Below, piece after piece: positions 22,132 to 32,522 of a stretch of DNA of 64,000 bases. Under the pieces are notes generated by a model. That model did not search any database. It was not told the DNA's origin and saw only the letters and a list, made by a program, of their open reading frames with translations. Position 1 is the stretch's first letter. Each line of letters begins with the position of its first letter. Source of the DNA: Crossaster papposus (lineage: Eukaryota > Echinodermata > Asteroidea > Velatida > Solasteridae); assembly GCA_037893245.1 (NCBI GenBank), contig JBAIAA010000866.1, positions 558,001 to 622,000 of the forward strand, given 5' to 3'. The translations under genes and the position numbers were made by a program.

Positions 22132-22520
22132 ATGATTGGCCTCCCCACGAACCGTGTTCCTTCTGGTACTTTTTTGTGAACTTTCGGTAGGAGGTAAAGG
22201 CAAGGTGTTTTAATGTCGTGGTTGCGGGGGTTAAGAAACTCCGATATGTCTTTCGATATGAGTCCGTCCACGTAGAGTTGGCGTATGGCTTGAGAGACTA
22301 ATTCCGCGGTTTCATCGGTCAAGTCCCTGTTAATTTGTTCATAGTGGGGGCCTGTTAATTGTCGTGTCCCTTCACGTATGTAGTCTTGTTTGTTAAGGAC
22401 GCACACACCGCGGCCTTTATCGAATTGTTTGATGATAATATCCTGTCTTTTCTTAAGGCCAGATAGCGCAACACGTTCTGCTTTTGTTATATTTAGTTTG
22501 ACATTTTAAATTTTCAGTCT
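22132..22520 (-). pseudogene. Penelope-like element RT, N-terminal part, decayed
   Basis: The minus strand reads VLNKQDYIREGTRQLTGPHY, then CLYLLPKVHKK and GTRFVGRPIIS up to the transposon junction, the fingers region that precedes the GCGGPT motif of Penelope RTs. Upstream pieces to about 22520 (ALRKDRILSSNN) continue the similarity through stops. It forms one gene with 18718-19931, split by the CAGGCCCGT-ended transposon. Confidence 0.83.
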
Positions 22521-22639
22521 GGACAGTTCCTCCAGAGTGCCTTCAATATATAACTCTAGGTTTAGATTGAAGGCAGGTTGGGGAGTCCAAGTTGAAGGTA
22601 TAGTTTGAACGGGTGTGAGCTTATAGGTCTGACTCTCCC

Positions 22640-23106
22640 TGCCATTCTATAAGTATATTTGGCACTTTCAGTCTCACTTTTGGTTAGAGGTGGTATGCAC
22701 AGAAACTTTGATTTGCAATCATATCTGCATTTCTACAGTAATTTCTTCAGTAATATATGTCATATGAACTTTGACCTGACCTTGACCTAGGTCACCAAAA
22801 CTGTACACCCCCTCTAGGGTGATTATGTTGGTCTTATAGAACACGTGCAAACAATTTAGTGCCTTCAAATCTAGCTTGGCAGCCTTTATTTGCAATCTTA
22901 TCTGAATTTATAAAATATTATTTAACATGTGACCTTTGACCTCGGCCTGACCTTTGACCTCGGCCTGACCTTGACCTAGGTCACCTAAGCCGGGCACCCC
23001 CCTCTAGCATTGTTCAGTGGGTCCTATAGAACAAGTGTGCCAAGTTTGGTGCTTTAATCCGGCGGGTCACGATTTTGCCAAAAATTGGCGCTAAGCTACT
23101 GGACTA
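22640..23106. repeat. Right inner arm, inverted relative to 7616-8087
   Basis: Contains two diverged units with TGACCTTGACCTAGGTCACC and three TGAMCTTTGACCT words. It ends with GTGCTTTAATCCGGCGGGTC and CTACTGGACTA, the inverse of the left arm start. Together with 7616-8087 it brackets the Penelope fragment, so the arms may be terminal repeats of a Penelope-type or unknown element inside the composite. Confidence 0.8.
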
Positions 23107-23241
23107 TACATAATTGCAGCAAGCTTTCCTTATTTTACATAATTGGAACCTTGCGGCAAGCTTGCAGGCAAGTTTGCATGCATTTCTGTGAGGGTAGGCT
23201 GCAGTCTTTAAAAAAGTTACCGGTGACGTCATAAATTGCTA

Positions 23242-23260
23242 CAGCGCCCTCTAGTGGCAG
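23242..23260 (-). promoter_or_regulatory. CTCF-consensus-like site
   Basis: The minus strand reads CTGCCACTAGAGGGCGCTG, an excellent match to the vertebrate CTCF core (CCASYAGRKGGCR). It sits just outside the composite element, in the dynein intron. CTCF exists across bilaterians, but binding here is unproven. Confidence 0.4.
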
Positions 23261-23957
23261 GTAGAAAAACGGTTAAAATGAATAAACAGTTGATGTGTGT
23301 GGCGAAGTTTGCTCAAATCACTTTATAACTAAATATATAATTAGCATCTTGTTAGGAACAAGTTGGCGGAGAGAAAAAAATAAGACGTCACTAGACCGGA
23401 AGTTACAATGAAAAGACCTTTAAACCTTAAATATAGATATAATTCAGATTTTTGCTTTAAATAACAAAGTTCAGATCAGACTTTGGGTCGACGGATGTCT
23501 AGACTGCTCACGTGAGTGCAAATAGCTACTCAGACATGTTTTGAGTCACTCAGTCACATTATCCAGTGCAGTTCACCATGGCTGCTGTTGCTGAAGAAGA
23601 TGACGTCACTCTGTCGTTTCGGAGTCGTTTTAGCATCGGTTCTGAGACTTTTGTGTCGGTACTCAATTGGTTGTGTCGGTACAAGATCGGGACTCAGTCG
23701 TAAAAAACATTCAAATGAACGGATCCAAGTCATAGTGAAGTCGTAGCGAAGGCGTTTCATAGTTGTAGTAATCGGGACAATATCGCAGCACATTCTGATC
23801 ATTATCTGCAGACTGGAGCTCGGAAGAGGAAATTTGAATTTGGCGCCACATTTGTCTTTGGTACAATTTTCAAGAAATTTTGATATCTCAGACTGACCAT
23901 GTTTTAGAACATAGTGTTGTAGAATAGCAGCAGGCTACAGGTGAATAAACATTAACA

Positions 23958-24160
23958 TAAATAGACAAGGTGCAGCTCTTATCAATTTAGACCGAGAGAA
24001 AGCCTTTGACCGCATTGAGTGGAGATACATATGCCATCATGCACAAAATGATACCTGGTAAACTTGTCGAGTGGACTAAGTTTTTGTACCAAAACACTTT
24101 AGTTTCTATCAATGTTAATAATTACTTTACAAAGCCCTTCCGTGTTTTAGTACAGTCATG
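23958..24160 (+). pseudogene. LINE reverse transcriptase fragment (L1/Tx1-like)
   Basis: The plus strand reads RQGAALINLDREKAFDRIEW and, after a frameshift, GKLVEWTKFLYQNTLVSINV and NNYFTKPFRV. ALI-LD-EKAFDR-EW is RT motif A of L1/Tx1-type LINEs. It is cut off by the dynein exon boundary region at 24177. The rest of the LINE is not visible. Confidence 0.7.
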
Positions 24161-24176
24161 GGGTTAAATTGCTTAC

Positions 24177-24351
24177 CGTTACTGTTGAAGTCATCAAGCA
24201 GGTTAGCAACAGACTTTTTGAATTCTTCAGATGAATGAATAAGGCCCGTCTTGAATTTTTCTTTATGTTTCTTCAACATCACATCACTGTCAAGCAAACA
24301 CTGCTGGAATGTCACCCACTCGTTATCTAACTCATCTAGCATTTGACGAAC
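24177..24351 (-). CDS. DNAH2: Dynein heavy chain exon 13
   Basis: A 175-nt exon: 58 codons from VRQMLDELDNEWVTFQQCLL to NLLDDFNSN, plus the first base of a glycine codon completed 18.3 kb downstream. The LKKHKEKFKTGLIHSS stretch is strongly conserved in DNAH2-type tails. The acceptor is ATCAAG and the donor GTAAGC. A LINE fragment comes within 20 bp of the donor, yet the exon is intact. Confidence 0.92.
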
Positions 24352-24578
24352 CTTGATTGATTAGACACACATACAATAAACAATACAAACTATAACTTTG
24401 TTGTTGAATTTTGTAATTCATGTACATCTTTGTATAAAATAAGATCTATTTTGAGATTTCTGGTTCGATGTACCAAGTGATGCCTTCTGGGCGGATCCTA
24501 CATGTAGTCTTTGCCAAAGACCACTGTATTTGACAGTGTGCCCGCTAACGACATGATTAGTCCAGCTCCCCAACTCAC

Positions 24579-25347
24579 CAGGGTTCGATTTACCCGGGTG
24601 CACGCATGCACCAGTGCATGTAGATTTTTTTTTGTGCACGTAACTTTTCTGCCCCACGTGCACGCCGTGCATGTAGCTTTTTGACCACCAAAGTACTCAT
24701 TTCAGACATATATTTATCAGCCCCAGTGAGAATACAAATAAAGTTGGTTGAATACTTTACCAGATAATGTACGAACGTGTTATTTATTTCATAAATTCAT
24801 AATTTATTCCTTGCAGCAGATTCAGAATCAGTAAACTTGCGCACGCCGTCGCGTCGCGTCATGTTCTAGCGCTCTAGGCAATATTTGCTCAGCACTCGCT
24901 GTAGTCTTGGTGCAAGACGTTGTTGTTCATTATCACGCAACTATCGCGATTTAGCGCCCCTGCGCCTAACGACTATCAAACAATAGAGGGCGCTGTTGGG
25001 AAACTTCCAGATAACCACCACACATCGGCTCAGAACAGATTCGCGGCTTCCAGAATACGCCCTCTATCGGTGGAATAGTCGCGACGCGTATAGTGTTGAG
25101 TACATAGGCCCTATGGTTTTTATGGTTTTACTAACTCAACAAAAACGTCTTGCACCAAGACTACACTCGCTGTCGCACGCACGTGTTGCACGCGCTGTCA
25201 GTGAATTGTGATTTTTGCAACGGCGGCCGCGGAGTATAGTACGAGTTTGCAAAATTAATGGTGCATGTAACTTTTTGCTGGTGCATGTAGGTTTTTTGGT
25301 CTACATGCACCAGTGCATGCAACTTTTTTTTTGTAAAACGAACCCTG
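24579..25347. mobile_element. Non-autonomous hAT transposon
   Basis: The 8-bp duplication CAACTCAC (24571-24578 and 25348-25355) flanks inverted ends CAGGGTTCGATTTAC / CAGGGTTCGTTTTAC. Subterminal GTGCATGTA and CATGCACCAGTGCATG repeats lie at both ends. An 8-bp duplication with CAGGG tips is diagnostic of hAT. The 769-bp body encodes no transposase. Confidence 0.93.
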
Positions 25348-25545
25348 CAACTCACACAGTGATCTTTCCAAACTCCATTAAATGGGGCATGACCTTTTGA
25401 TGCAAATTTGACCATTCGAATATGCACAGCGTCTCCACGCAGTCAACTACTCATTCAGCAGTCGCACAGGCCTGCATTGCCTATCTAATTAACGCTGCTC
25501 CACAAAGGAATGTTGGTGTACCTGTAGTATGTGCAGGGTATTAGG

Positions 25546-26908
25546 CGTACATGTAAACAAGTCGCTGGTGGGACATCTAAAACAGCCCTTCGATCCCTTT
25601 ATATGTCCCTCGTCCTACCAATCTTAGAGTATGGGTTGCCTGCCTGGTGCCCATACACCTCATTATTATCAGCCAAGCTAGAGAGCGTCTAACGTCGCGC
25701 AAGCAGGATGTGCCTGAAACAACAGAGAGGTGCCATGCCATACGATGACCGTCTAAAAGCCCTCAACTGGATCAACCTCACTAATAGGAGACAAAAACAT
25801 GTGGTCACCTTCACAATTAAATCCTTGTATGGACTCATTGACTGCCATTCACTTAAGTCTAACACGATTATCAATGCCCGCCATCAAGACGTCATAACAT
25901 TTAACCATCACTATGCGAGAACTCTAGCCCTCAAGAACTCCCCAATACATTTATTTCCTCGTAATTGGTCCAGCTTGCCCATTCACATCAAAGACTCTGT
26001 TGTTTTAGACAGCCTTCAGTGTTTTTGTAGAAATCTGTTATCACATTTCCATGATTAATTAACAGCTCGATTTGTATTCTCAACCTGTTTATAATTATAC
26101 TCCCACTGGAAATTGATAAAGATAATTCCACATCCATCTGCTGTTTACATGCCAAAACTAAAGCGTTTATTTAAATTTTTATTTTTGTATTATTTGATTG
26201 TACATGTACATGTACTTTGTCTTACTTGTTCATCAAACTGCTTGTTGTCTGCTTGTTTGTGGAATGTTGGTTGGGCGTTGTTTGCTCTTTGGGGGTGTTT
26301 ATCTGGTTGGGTCTTGTTTGATTTGGTATTTGTATACTCTGCAATTGCCTTGGAGCGGATTCTGACGGGGAACGAATTTGAATTTGATTCTGAATTTGTC
26401 AACGGTTGGTCGCTGTTGCCTGGTACTCGTGCTCAAAACATGCGAGTGGGGTGCCGGGCAATGTCGACCAATTGATGGGTGTTCCTTGTGCGAACTTAAC
26501 CATGGTAGTAGGGCTGTCTGTTTGTGTTGACTGACAACATGTACACTTAATTAACATTATTATTTTTTATGTCCTTTTAGTTTATTTTTATTTTGCTTAT
26601 TGATTTGTATTTATTTATTGCATTTCTATTTGTTATTGAAATTCATTTTTTTGACTTTTATATTATTGTATATACACATATAGATATATTTATTTATTTT
26701 ATGATTCCTCTTTGTGACTGGACCAACAAGCTTTCGGGCTACAGTCTTTGAGTACACTTTTGTTGATCCTGGCCATCACAGATTGGTTTATATGTTTTGT
26801 TTGTCTTCATCCTCTATCCCACTCCCTCTTAGTCTTAACTGTAAAGGTATACTGTTCCCTATGTATTGTTTGCTTGTTCTATTGGCTGAATAAAGAATAA
26901 GAATAAGA
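25546..26908 (+). pseudogene. Non-LTR retrotransposon 3' end (CR1/Jockey-clade-like)
   Basis: The C-terminus of a LINE RT protein: SLYMSLVLPILEYGLPAWCP, a stop within LESV*RRASR, then PYDDRLKALNWINLTNRRQK and HIKDSVVLDSLQ to a stop at 26058. A roughly 830-bp AT-rich 3' UTR follows and ends in a short AATAAGAATAAGAAT tail at 26887-26908, typical of LINEs that end in a simple repeat instead of poly-A. The 5' part is missing, consistent with 5' truncation. Confidence 0.8.
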
Positions 26909-27461
26909 ATTGCCGTTCGGTGATTGCCGATTGGCTCCTAGGAAAGCCTGGGGAGAAATAAAGGGGAACAAAATTTTAAAAGCGCTGGATTTATTTTGCA
27001 GTTAGGGAGCTGGTCTATAATCGTTTCGCTAGCGTGGCGGGCACGCACACTGTGTAAAAAGAATACGCTACGTGCACAATAAAATATCAAATACAGTAAT
27101 CTTTGGCCAAGACTACTGTAGGTACACCTGTGTTTCTGCACAAACCTATGGGAAAGCTCAACATTTTGTACAGCTTTTGTATGGCTGTTTCCATATCTGC
27201 GTTTGTATTCTATACAGGTGCATTACTGAAGCCGATACGCTCAAAACCCCCAAACAAATTGCATCTTAGTGTTAAGTAACTGCATTATTATATTTCACAT
27301 TTAAATCAAAATTCGAAATTTAACAAAACCAATAATTCAAAGCATAAATTTTTAGTTGGGAATACTTTATCCAATGTAGACTTCTATCAACAGAACAGAG
27401 AGACTAGATATTTGACAATGTCTTGGGTATTTAGAAAGCATTTTAAGTCATACATCATATA
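26909..27461. other. Intron, nothing recognised
   Basis: AT-rich sequence between the LINE tail and the next inverted-repeat element. Short chance ORFs only. Confidence 0.5.
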
Positions 27462-27892
27462 TGTGACCGGCTCTACAAAAAGGTGTATTATGTCGCAAAA
27501 AAAGAAATTGAGTTACATGGTTGAAACGCCCACAACATACCGTAGGCTTTCATTTGGTATATAAAAGAGCCCCATAGCCCCACTCATTTTGGAGATATGA
27601 CGTGTTTACATATTGATTACTTCCTTAGAGTTCAAATTATACAACTGAGAAAACAGGCTTTGAAATAGCCGGCTCTGTTGTACTACAACAGAACGATGCA
27701 CACAAAATGTAATTTTGTTCACACTTTATTCATCAAAATCAACATTTCTTTGAATGAAACCTGTAACTGTAGGTATTAAAGATGTCATTCATGACAAAAA
27801 ATGTTAAAATGTTTACCCTCTCAACATTGAGCGGGCCATTACATGATAGTGCACAGCGCGACTTAATACACCTTTTTGTAGAGCCGGTCACA
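27462..27892. mobile_element. MITE with TGTGACCGGCTCTACAAAAA ends
   Basis: Near-perfect inverted ends of about 35 bp beginning TGTGACCGGCTC, with GGTGTATTA and GTCGC included, around a 431-bp element. The flanks AT...AT make the exact tip uncertain. It ends 57 bp from dynein exon 12. Confidence 0.85.
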
Positions 27893-27949
27893 TGTGGTAC
27901 CTGTACCCTAGTCCATATAGGGCCAGTGAGCTCCATACTACATACTAAC

Positions 27950-28100
27950 CTCATCAGGTATGGCTACATCATACTTTTCAAGGATGGCAAACTGTTCATG
28001 AAGAGGAGGGAAGCGAGCTTCTATCTTACTGAGATCTGTTTGCAGTTCTTCCAACAATGACAGGCTATCACCCAGCTCATCCAGGGTTTGTGGGGGCTTC
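27950..28100 (-). CDS. DNAH2: Dynein heavy chain exon 12
   Basis: A 151-nt exon that completes a lysine codon and then reads KPPQTLDELGDSLSLLEELQ to YDVAIPDE. P-TL-ELG-SL-LL-L and PP-HEQFAILEKY are conserved helices of the dynein tail. The acceptor is TTGAG and the donor GTTAGT. Confidence 0.92.
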
Positions 28101-28828
28101 CTCAATCTGTATTAAGCAAGCACAACACATTTAACAGGAATAATTAAATCTGTGCTTTTTAAAGGATTTTACAGCATATTTTAAGCTGGTCCCTAATTTG
28201 ATACAATGTGCTCCATAGCTGCAATTATCACAGTAGTTTTTTTTCCTATAAGGTATCAAAGCCAGTTGCTATATTCCTACCCTACAAGTTGCAAATTGAG
28301 ACTTTTGAGTTTCAATTCAAAATTTGCAAAGTCACAATTTGAATTGCGGCCATAGTCAGCATTTGGGGCATCGCCTTGTTTTATTTATTTTTCTTTAAAA
28401 TAATAGCATGCCAGAAGGAATAATTTCATAGAGAGGGTTTTTATCAACAATAATCTTTATAAGTATTTTGGTTGGTTACATTTTTGACATCTGCAAAAGG
28501 TATACATCAGCTTTAAATAAAGCATACACAAAGGTAACCAAATCTTCAATCTGAAGTTTTTCTTATGATCAAACAGAAAATATAAATATATCATATACAC
28601 AGCATCAGCCACATACAGGGTAAATATTTTTGGAATCACTGGTTCACATACTGAGCTAACAGATAGTCGACAGAATATGTACATTTAAACATTTTGTTAT
28701 TTAATAAATATATAAATAAATGTATTTATTTATTTTGAGGGGATTTATACTAAGCAACATACACAGAAATCACTGAACCAACAATATTTATTGTGTATTA
28801 AGTTGCCAGTTCAAATTTCTGAATCCTG
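28101..28828. other. Intron, nothing recognised
   Basis: AT-rich sequence with TAAATAAATATA simple stretches near 28700. No coding or element structure. Confidence 0.5.
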
Positions 28829-29220
28829 TACCCCGGGGAGACCGGTACCCCGGGGAGACCGGTACCCCGGGGAGACCGGTACCCCGGAGAGACCGGTACC
28901 CCGGAGAGACCGGTACCCCGGAGAGACCGGTACCCCGGAGAGACCGGTACCCCGGAGAGACCGGTACCCCGGAGAGACCGGTACCCCGGAGAGACCGGTA
29001 CCCCGGAGAGACCGGTACCCCGGGGAGACCGGTACCCTGAGGAGACCGGTACCCTGAGGAGACCGGTTACAGTACCCTGAGGAGACCGGTTACAGTACCC
29101 TGAGGAGACCAGTACAGTACCCTGAGGAGACCGGTACCCTGGGGAGACCGGTACCCTGGGGAGACCGGTACCCTGGGGAGACCGGTACCCTGAGGAGACC
29201 GGTACCCTGAGGAGACCGGA
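28829..29220. repeat. 17-bp minisatellite GGTACCCCGGAGAGACC
   Basis: About 22 tandem units. Variants form blocks: CCCCGGGGAGA at the start, CCCCGGAGAGA in the middle, CCCTGAGGAGA and CCCTGGGGAGA towards the end, plus two longer units with an inserted TACAGT. Each unit carries GGTACC and CCGGT. The apparent open frame cycles through PERPVPRRDRYPGETGT-type peptides because 17 is not a multiple of 3, and is not a gene. Confidence 0.95.
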
Positions 29221-29631
29221 AAAACTATGGAGACAATGGGAGTGAAGAGGTCTCCACTAATTATATTTCTATAGATGAATAGGTCTTCACAAGGTTTTCA
29301 CAAAATAGATTCAAGGATTTTTAATAATAAACTTGGGTTATTGTTTGGGTTAGTTTTTTGGTTAAGTATACGGTATATTTTGAAAATATCTCAACCCAGG
29401 AAATTAACTGTGCTTGAAATAGTCCAGTATTTTGAAGAGAACTTTTGACAGTCCACAAATTGTGTACTTGACAACAAAGAAATGTCTCCACAGGGATACA
29501 AATTTGCGGACTGAGGCTCTTCTTGCTTATGGTGGAAGCGTACTAAAGGGGGACCGACAGGATGATCTATTATGTAAACGAGAATTGAAAAAGGATTCTG
29601 AATTTGTTTAATTTGTTTGTTTGTTACATAC

Positions 29632-29832
29632 TTCTCTTGGTTGCTGCAGAGAAAGTTGTGTAGATCTTTCAGCTGTTGGCTTGCCATTTCACCAAGCAAG
29701 GTGGTGAATTTATTTTCCCACTCCTGACAGTGTCCAAGCAGTGCAGTCTTGAGTGGGGAGCAGTCCAGAAGAACAAATTGTATGTTAAGAACAGTTTCTT
29801 CTTTTTGCACATTGTTGGCAACTTCAGTGTAC
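29632..29832 (-). CDS. DNAH2: Dynein heavy chain exon 11
   Basis: A 201-nt exon that completes an arginine codon and reads YTEVANNVQKEETVLNIQFV, LLDCSPLK, CQEWENKFTTLL and LHNFLCSNQE, then AA of the next codon. The YTEVANNVQKEET-NIQFVLLDC block is one of the clearest DNAH2 signatures in the gene. The acceptor is AATTAG and the donor GTATGT. Confidence 0.94.
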
Positions 29833-30177
29833 CTAATTGATTAAAAAAAAAAAAAAAACATTTATCAAGTTTTCATATATACATGTACTTCTATGACTGA
29901 CATAAGTAGATTTGGCAATTATTGAAAATACATCTATTATTTTCTTCAGTTTACCAAAAAAAAAACATTACCAGTGAAAACATTGTATTATTTTTTGACC
30001 TTTTTTAGTTTCAATTTACAACAAAAAAAAGGTTTATACATGTATGGGTGGGTTTGCTTATGGTATTAATTGAGGACACACACCTGTGAAGCAACGTCAG
30101 AAGTGCCATGAGGATGTCCCCGTGAATATGAATGGCAATACAAATGTAGTTAGCCGGTATAAAACAAGTATGCTTAA

Positions 30178-30650
30178 AGGATTACAGAAATAGAAAAATA
30201 AAAAGTCCTTATATGATATAAAACATAGGTTACAGTATTAATACACCCAATAAAAAAAATTGTGTGTGATTTTAGGGTTATTTGAGCCATTACAAATTTC
30301 AAATTTCTCTTCGATCGCCCCGCCCAGAAAAATTCCTCGTCGAAGTCGTGACGTCACGTAAAGAATAGCTTTCTTCGCGATTGATCGCGATCGTGTGCGT
30401 ACATACGTAACCACGCGATCGCAATCAATCGCGAAGAAAGCTATTCTTTACGTGACGTCACGACTTTGACATCCAGGCATTCTGTCAAAGGAGGAATTTT
30501 TCTGGGCGGGGCGATCGAAGAGAAATTTGAAATTTGTAATGGCTCAAATAACCCTAAAATCACACACAATTTTTTGTATTGGGTGTATTAATACTGTAAC
30601 CTATGTTTTATATCATATAAGGACTTTTTATTTTCTATTTCTGTGATCCT
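30178..30650. mobile_element. Palindromic TTAA MITE (family B)
   Basis: TTAA on both sides (30174-30177, 30651-30654) of inverted ends AGGATTACAG/AGGATCACAG. The whole 473-bp element is a near-perfect long hairpin, with arms of about 210 bp meeting near 30395-30410. Each arm carries a GTGACGTCAC word and a GCGGGGCGATCG block. TTAA duplications point to mobilisation by a piggyBac- or Kolobok-type transposase. Confidence 0.93.
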
Positions 30651-31361
30651 TTAAAACCATCTAATGGGTCTGGTGCAGATTTTACGAAAAACTAAGAACA
30701 AACTTAGAAAGAGTTACTCATCCTAATTTGTATTGGATCTATTACAAGTTAGAGTCATTTACAAGTTAGGATCATTGGATAAATCTGTCCCTGGACACTT
30801 TAGTGCCCGAACCGACAGCGAGGCATTAACAATGTTTAGGCCCATGAGCCAGTTTTAAACATACTTGTTTTAAACATACTTGTTTAAAACATACTTGTTT
30901 AAAACTGGCCAGCCCTTTTTTATTCCCTTATTAGTACGCATTCATAGGTACCTGAGACAGTTTAGGCATTCCTATTGGTCGAGAGCCCGTCACGTGGCCG
31001 GTATTAAACAGACGATAAAGACATGGCTGGAAGTGTTTAAAACCAGCTGGCAACAAAACCCTGTCGCATTATACCCGTCCCCAGGGCTCACTTTATTTCC
31101 AACCGTACCTCGTCTCCAATAGTAATAGCGGGTAGTGTTGGGCTCGTACAGCTCGACACCCTGGGAACGAGGTTGCCAATGGCAGTAATAGTCTAATTCG
31201 TAGTAAATACGCTTTATTGCATGTATTGTGTAGAGCGACAGAGACGGAAACATTTCATTTGACACGCATAGAATGGCGAAACACCAAAATTTACTTGCGA
31301 CAATTTTCTGAGATTTTCGAGGCTTTTTGGGCTGAATTTTACAAAAAAAGTATTTATGAAT

Positions 31362-31526
31362 GGGAATAAATGTGTGTTCGGTCGGTGTTAATCACTCTGT
31401 TTAATACCGCTTGGAGTCTGGGTGCTGATAATTATCTTCGCCTTCGGCTCGGGTAATTATCAGCACCCAGACTCCAAGCGGTATTAAACAGAGTGATTAA
31501 AACCTCTCGAACACACATTTATTCCC
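31362..31526. repeat. 165-nt hairpin repeat
   Basis: The arms GGGAATAAATGTGTGTTCG and CGAACACACATTTATTCCC, plus a longer inner stem around ACTCTGTTTAATACCGC, enclose a CTTCGCCTTCGGCTCGGG loop. It shares the loop type with 32361-32522. Probably a foldback MITE. Confidence 0.85.
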
Positions 31527-31622
31527 TTATTCAAACATACCCTCGAGTCGGCTAAACAGTCTCAAGTATTTATGATTAGGGGCTAAAAAATAATTGCTGT
31601 AAAGTCATTAATATACATGTAC

Positions 31623-31718
31623 CTTGCGATATCAGCATCAAATGAAGCTACAGGGGGATTGAGCCGCTGGTATCTCCGAATGAAGGCATCTTTATTGATC
31701 TCCCAAATCTCACGATAA
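31623..31718 (-). CDS. DNAH2: Dynein heavy chain exon 10
   Basis: A 96-nt exon. It completes an asparagine codon (AA|T) left by exon 9 across the DIRS-containing intron and reads YREIWEINKDAFIRRYQRLN and PPVASFDADIA, then AG of an arginine codon. WD-N-YREIWEI and RY-RLNPPV are classic axonemal dynein tail motifs. The acceptor is TTTAAG and the donor GTACAT. Confidence 0.93.
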
Positions 31719-32010
31719 CTTAAAAAGAAACAGCCGCAATTTACATCAGATTACATCAACCTCAACAAACTCAATATTATGCTTTATTCAACACCTGTAT
31801 AAATCCCCGTCATCTGATTGGTGGATCATTGATCACATGCACTGAATTATTTTCCCCAATGCATGGCACTGCCATATTGCAAAAATAGAAGTTATGTTCA
31901 ACGGTAAATAGAACTTCCATTGCCCATTGCATGGCTACACCACTGGTCACCATCAGCAAAACAATGATGAGGATTTATTCAGTTTGTTGTACCGGGTATA
32001 TAAAAACAAT

Positions 32011-32357
32011 TATAACACCTCTCTCACAGATTCTGTGTCTTGATTGGCCGAGAGCGCGGCACGTGTCACTTGCTATTTTTACTATTTTTTACTTGTGCTA
32101 TCTGAAAAGACTATACCACACAAAAAGGACTATGCGCATAGCAACACACGAACTATGCGCATAGCAACGAAAGCGTGACTGAAACCCAGACGTGTGTTTC
32201 GGTGCATTGCGTAAACATTGCTCTATCACCTTCGCACCCGTTCATCAAGGCAACAAAGTACACGTGTGATCGAGAGACGTATAATTCAGAGATTTTTTGT
32301 CATTACTATTTTTTCAGGAAGCTTAAATTGTGCAGAATCTGTGAGTGAGGTGTTATA
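32011..32357. mobile_element. MITE with TATAACACCTC ends
   Basis: Inverted ends TATAACACCTCTCTCACAGA / TATAACACCTCACTCACAGA (about 25 of 26 positions) around a 347-bp body, with TA at each tip. The interior contains two copies of ACTATGCGCATAGCAAC. It is followed almost at once by another hairpin. Confidence 0.85.
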
Positions 32358-32360
32358 AAA

Positions 32361-32522
32361 CAAATATTGACTGCTTTATTTTGCGGTATAGTAAAACTAG
32401 CCTCCCTCGGTGATCCATGGAGCATTATATTTTCCCTCGGCTTCGCCTCGGGAAAATAAAATGCTCCATGGATCACCTCGGGAGGCTAGTTTTACTATAC
32501 CACTCAAAGCAGTCAATATTTG
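32361..32522. repeat. 162-nt hairpin repeat
   Basis: Two arms of about 78 nt (CAAATATTGACTGCTTT, TATAGTAAAACTAGCCTCCC, GATCCATGGAGCATT) enclose a TCGGCTTCGCCTCGGG loop. It resembles the hairpin at 31362 in loop sequence and size. Confidence 0.88.

Larger units (their letters stand above)
6493..23194. mobile_element. Putative composite inverted-repeat transposon with TAG duplication
   Basis: The left end is TAG|CCCTCACAAACAAG and the right end, inverted, is TAG|CCCTCACAGAAATG. Both are followed inward by CAAGCTTGC-rich sequence, and TTACATAATTG(A/G)AAC(T/C)TTGC occurs near both ends (6958, 7356 and 23136). Without the Gypsy insertion it would be about 7.3 kb. Inner inverted arms of about 470 bp and a Penelope fragment lie inside. 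No transposase was recognised, so the superfamily is unknown. A 3-bp duplication and subterminal repeats recall EnSpm/CACTA or Harbinger elements, but the tips do not match their usual ends. The perfect terminal match is only 8 bp, so chance cannot be ruled out from the tips alone. Confidence 0.45.

Noticed and set aside
28791-29057. Arginine/proline-rich frame over the 17-bp repeat
   Set aside because: Product of a stop-free tandem repeat, with no start context, homology or conservation signal.
28829-29220. CRISPR-like regular repeats
   Set aside because: Units are directly tandem without unique spacers, in a eukaryotic intron.
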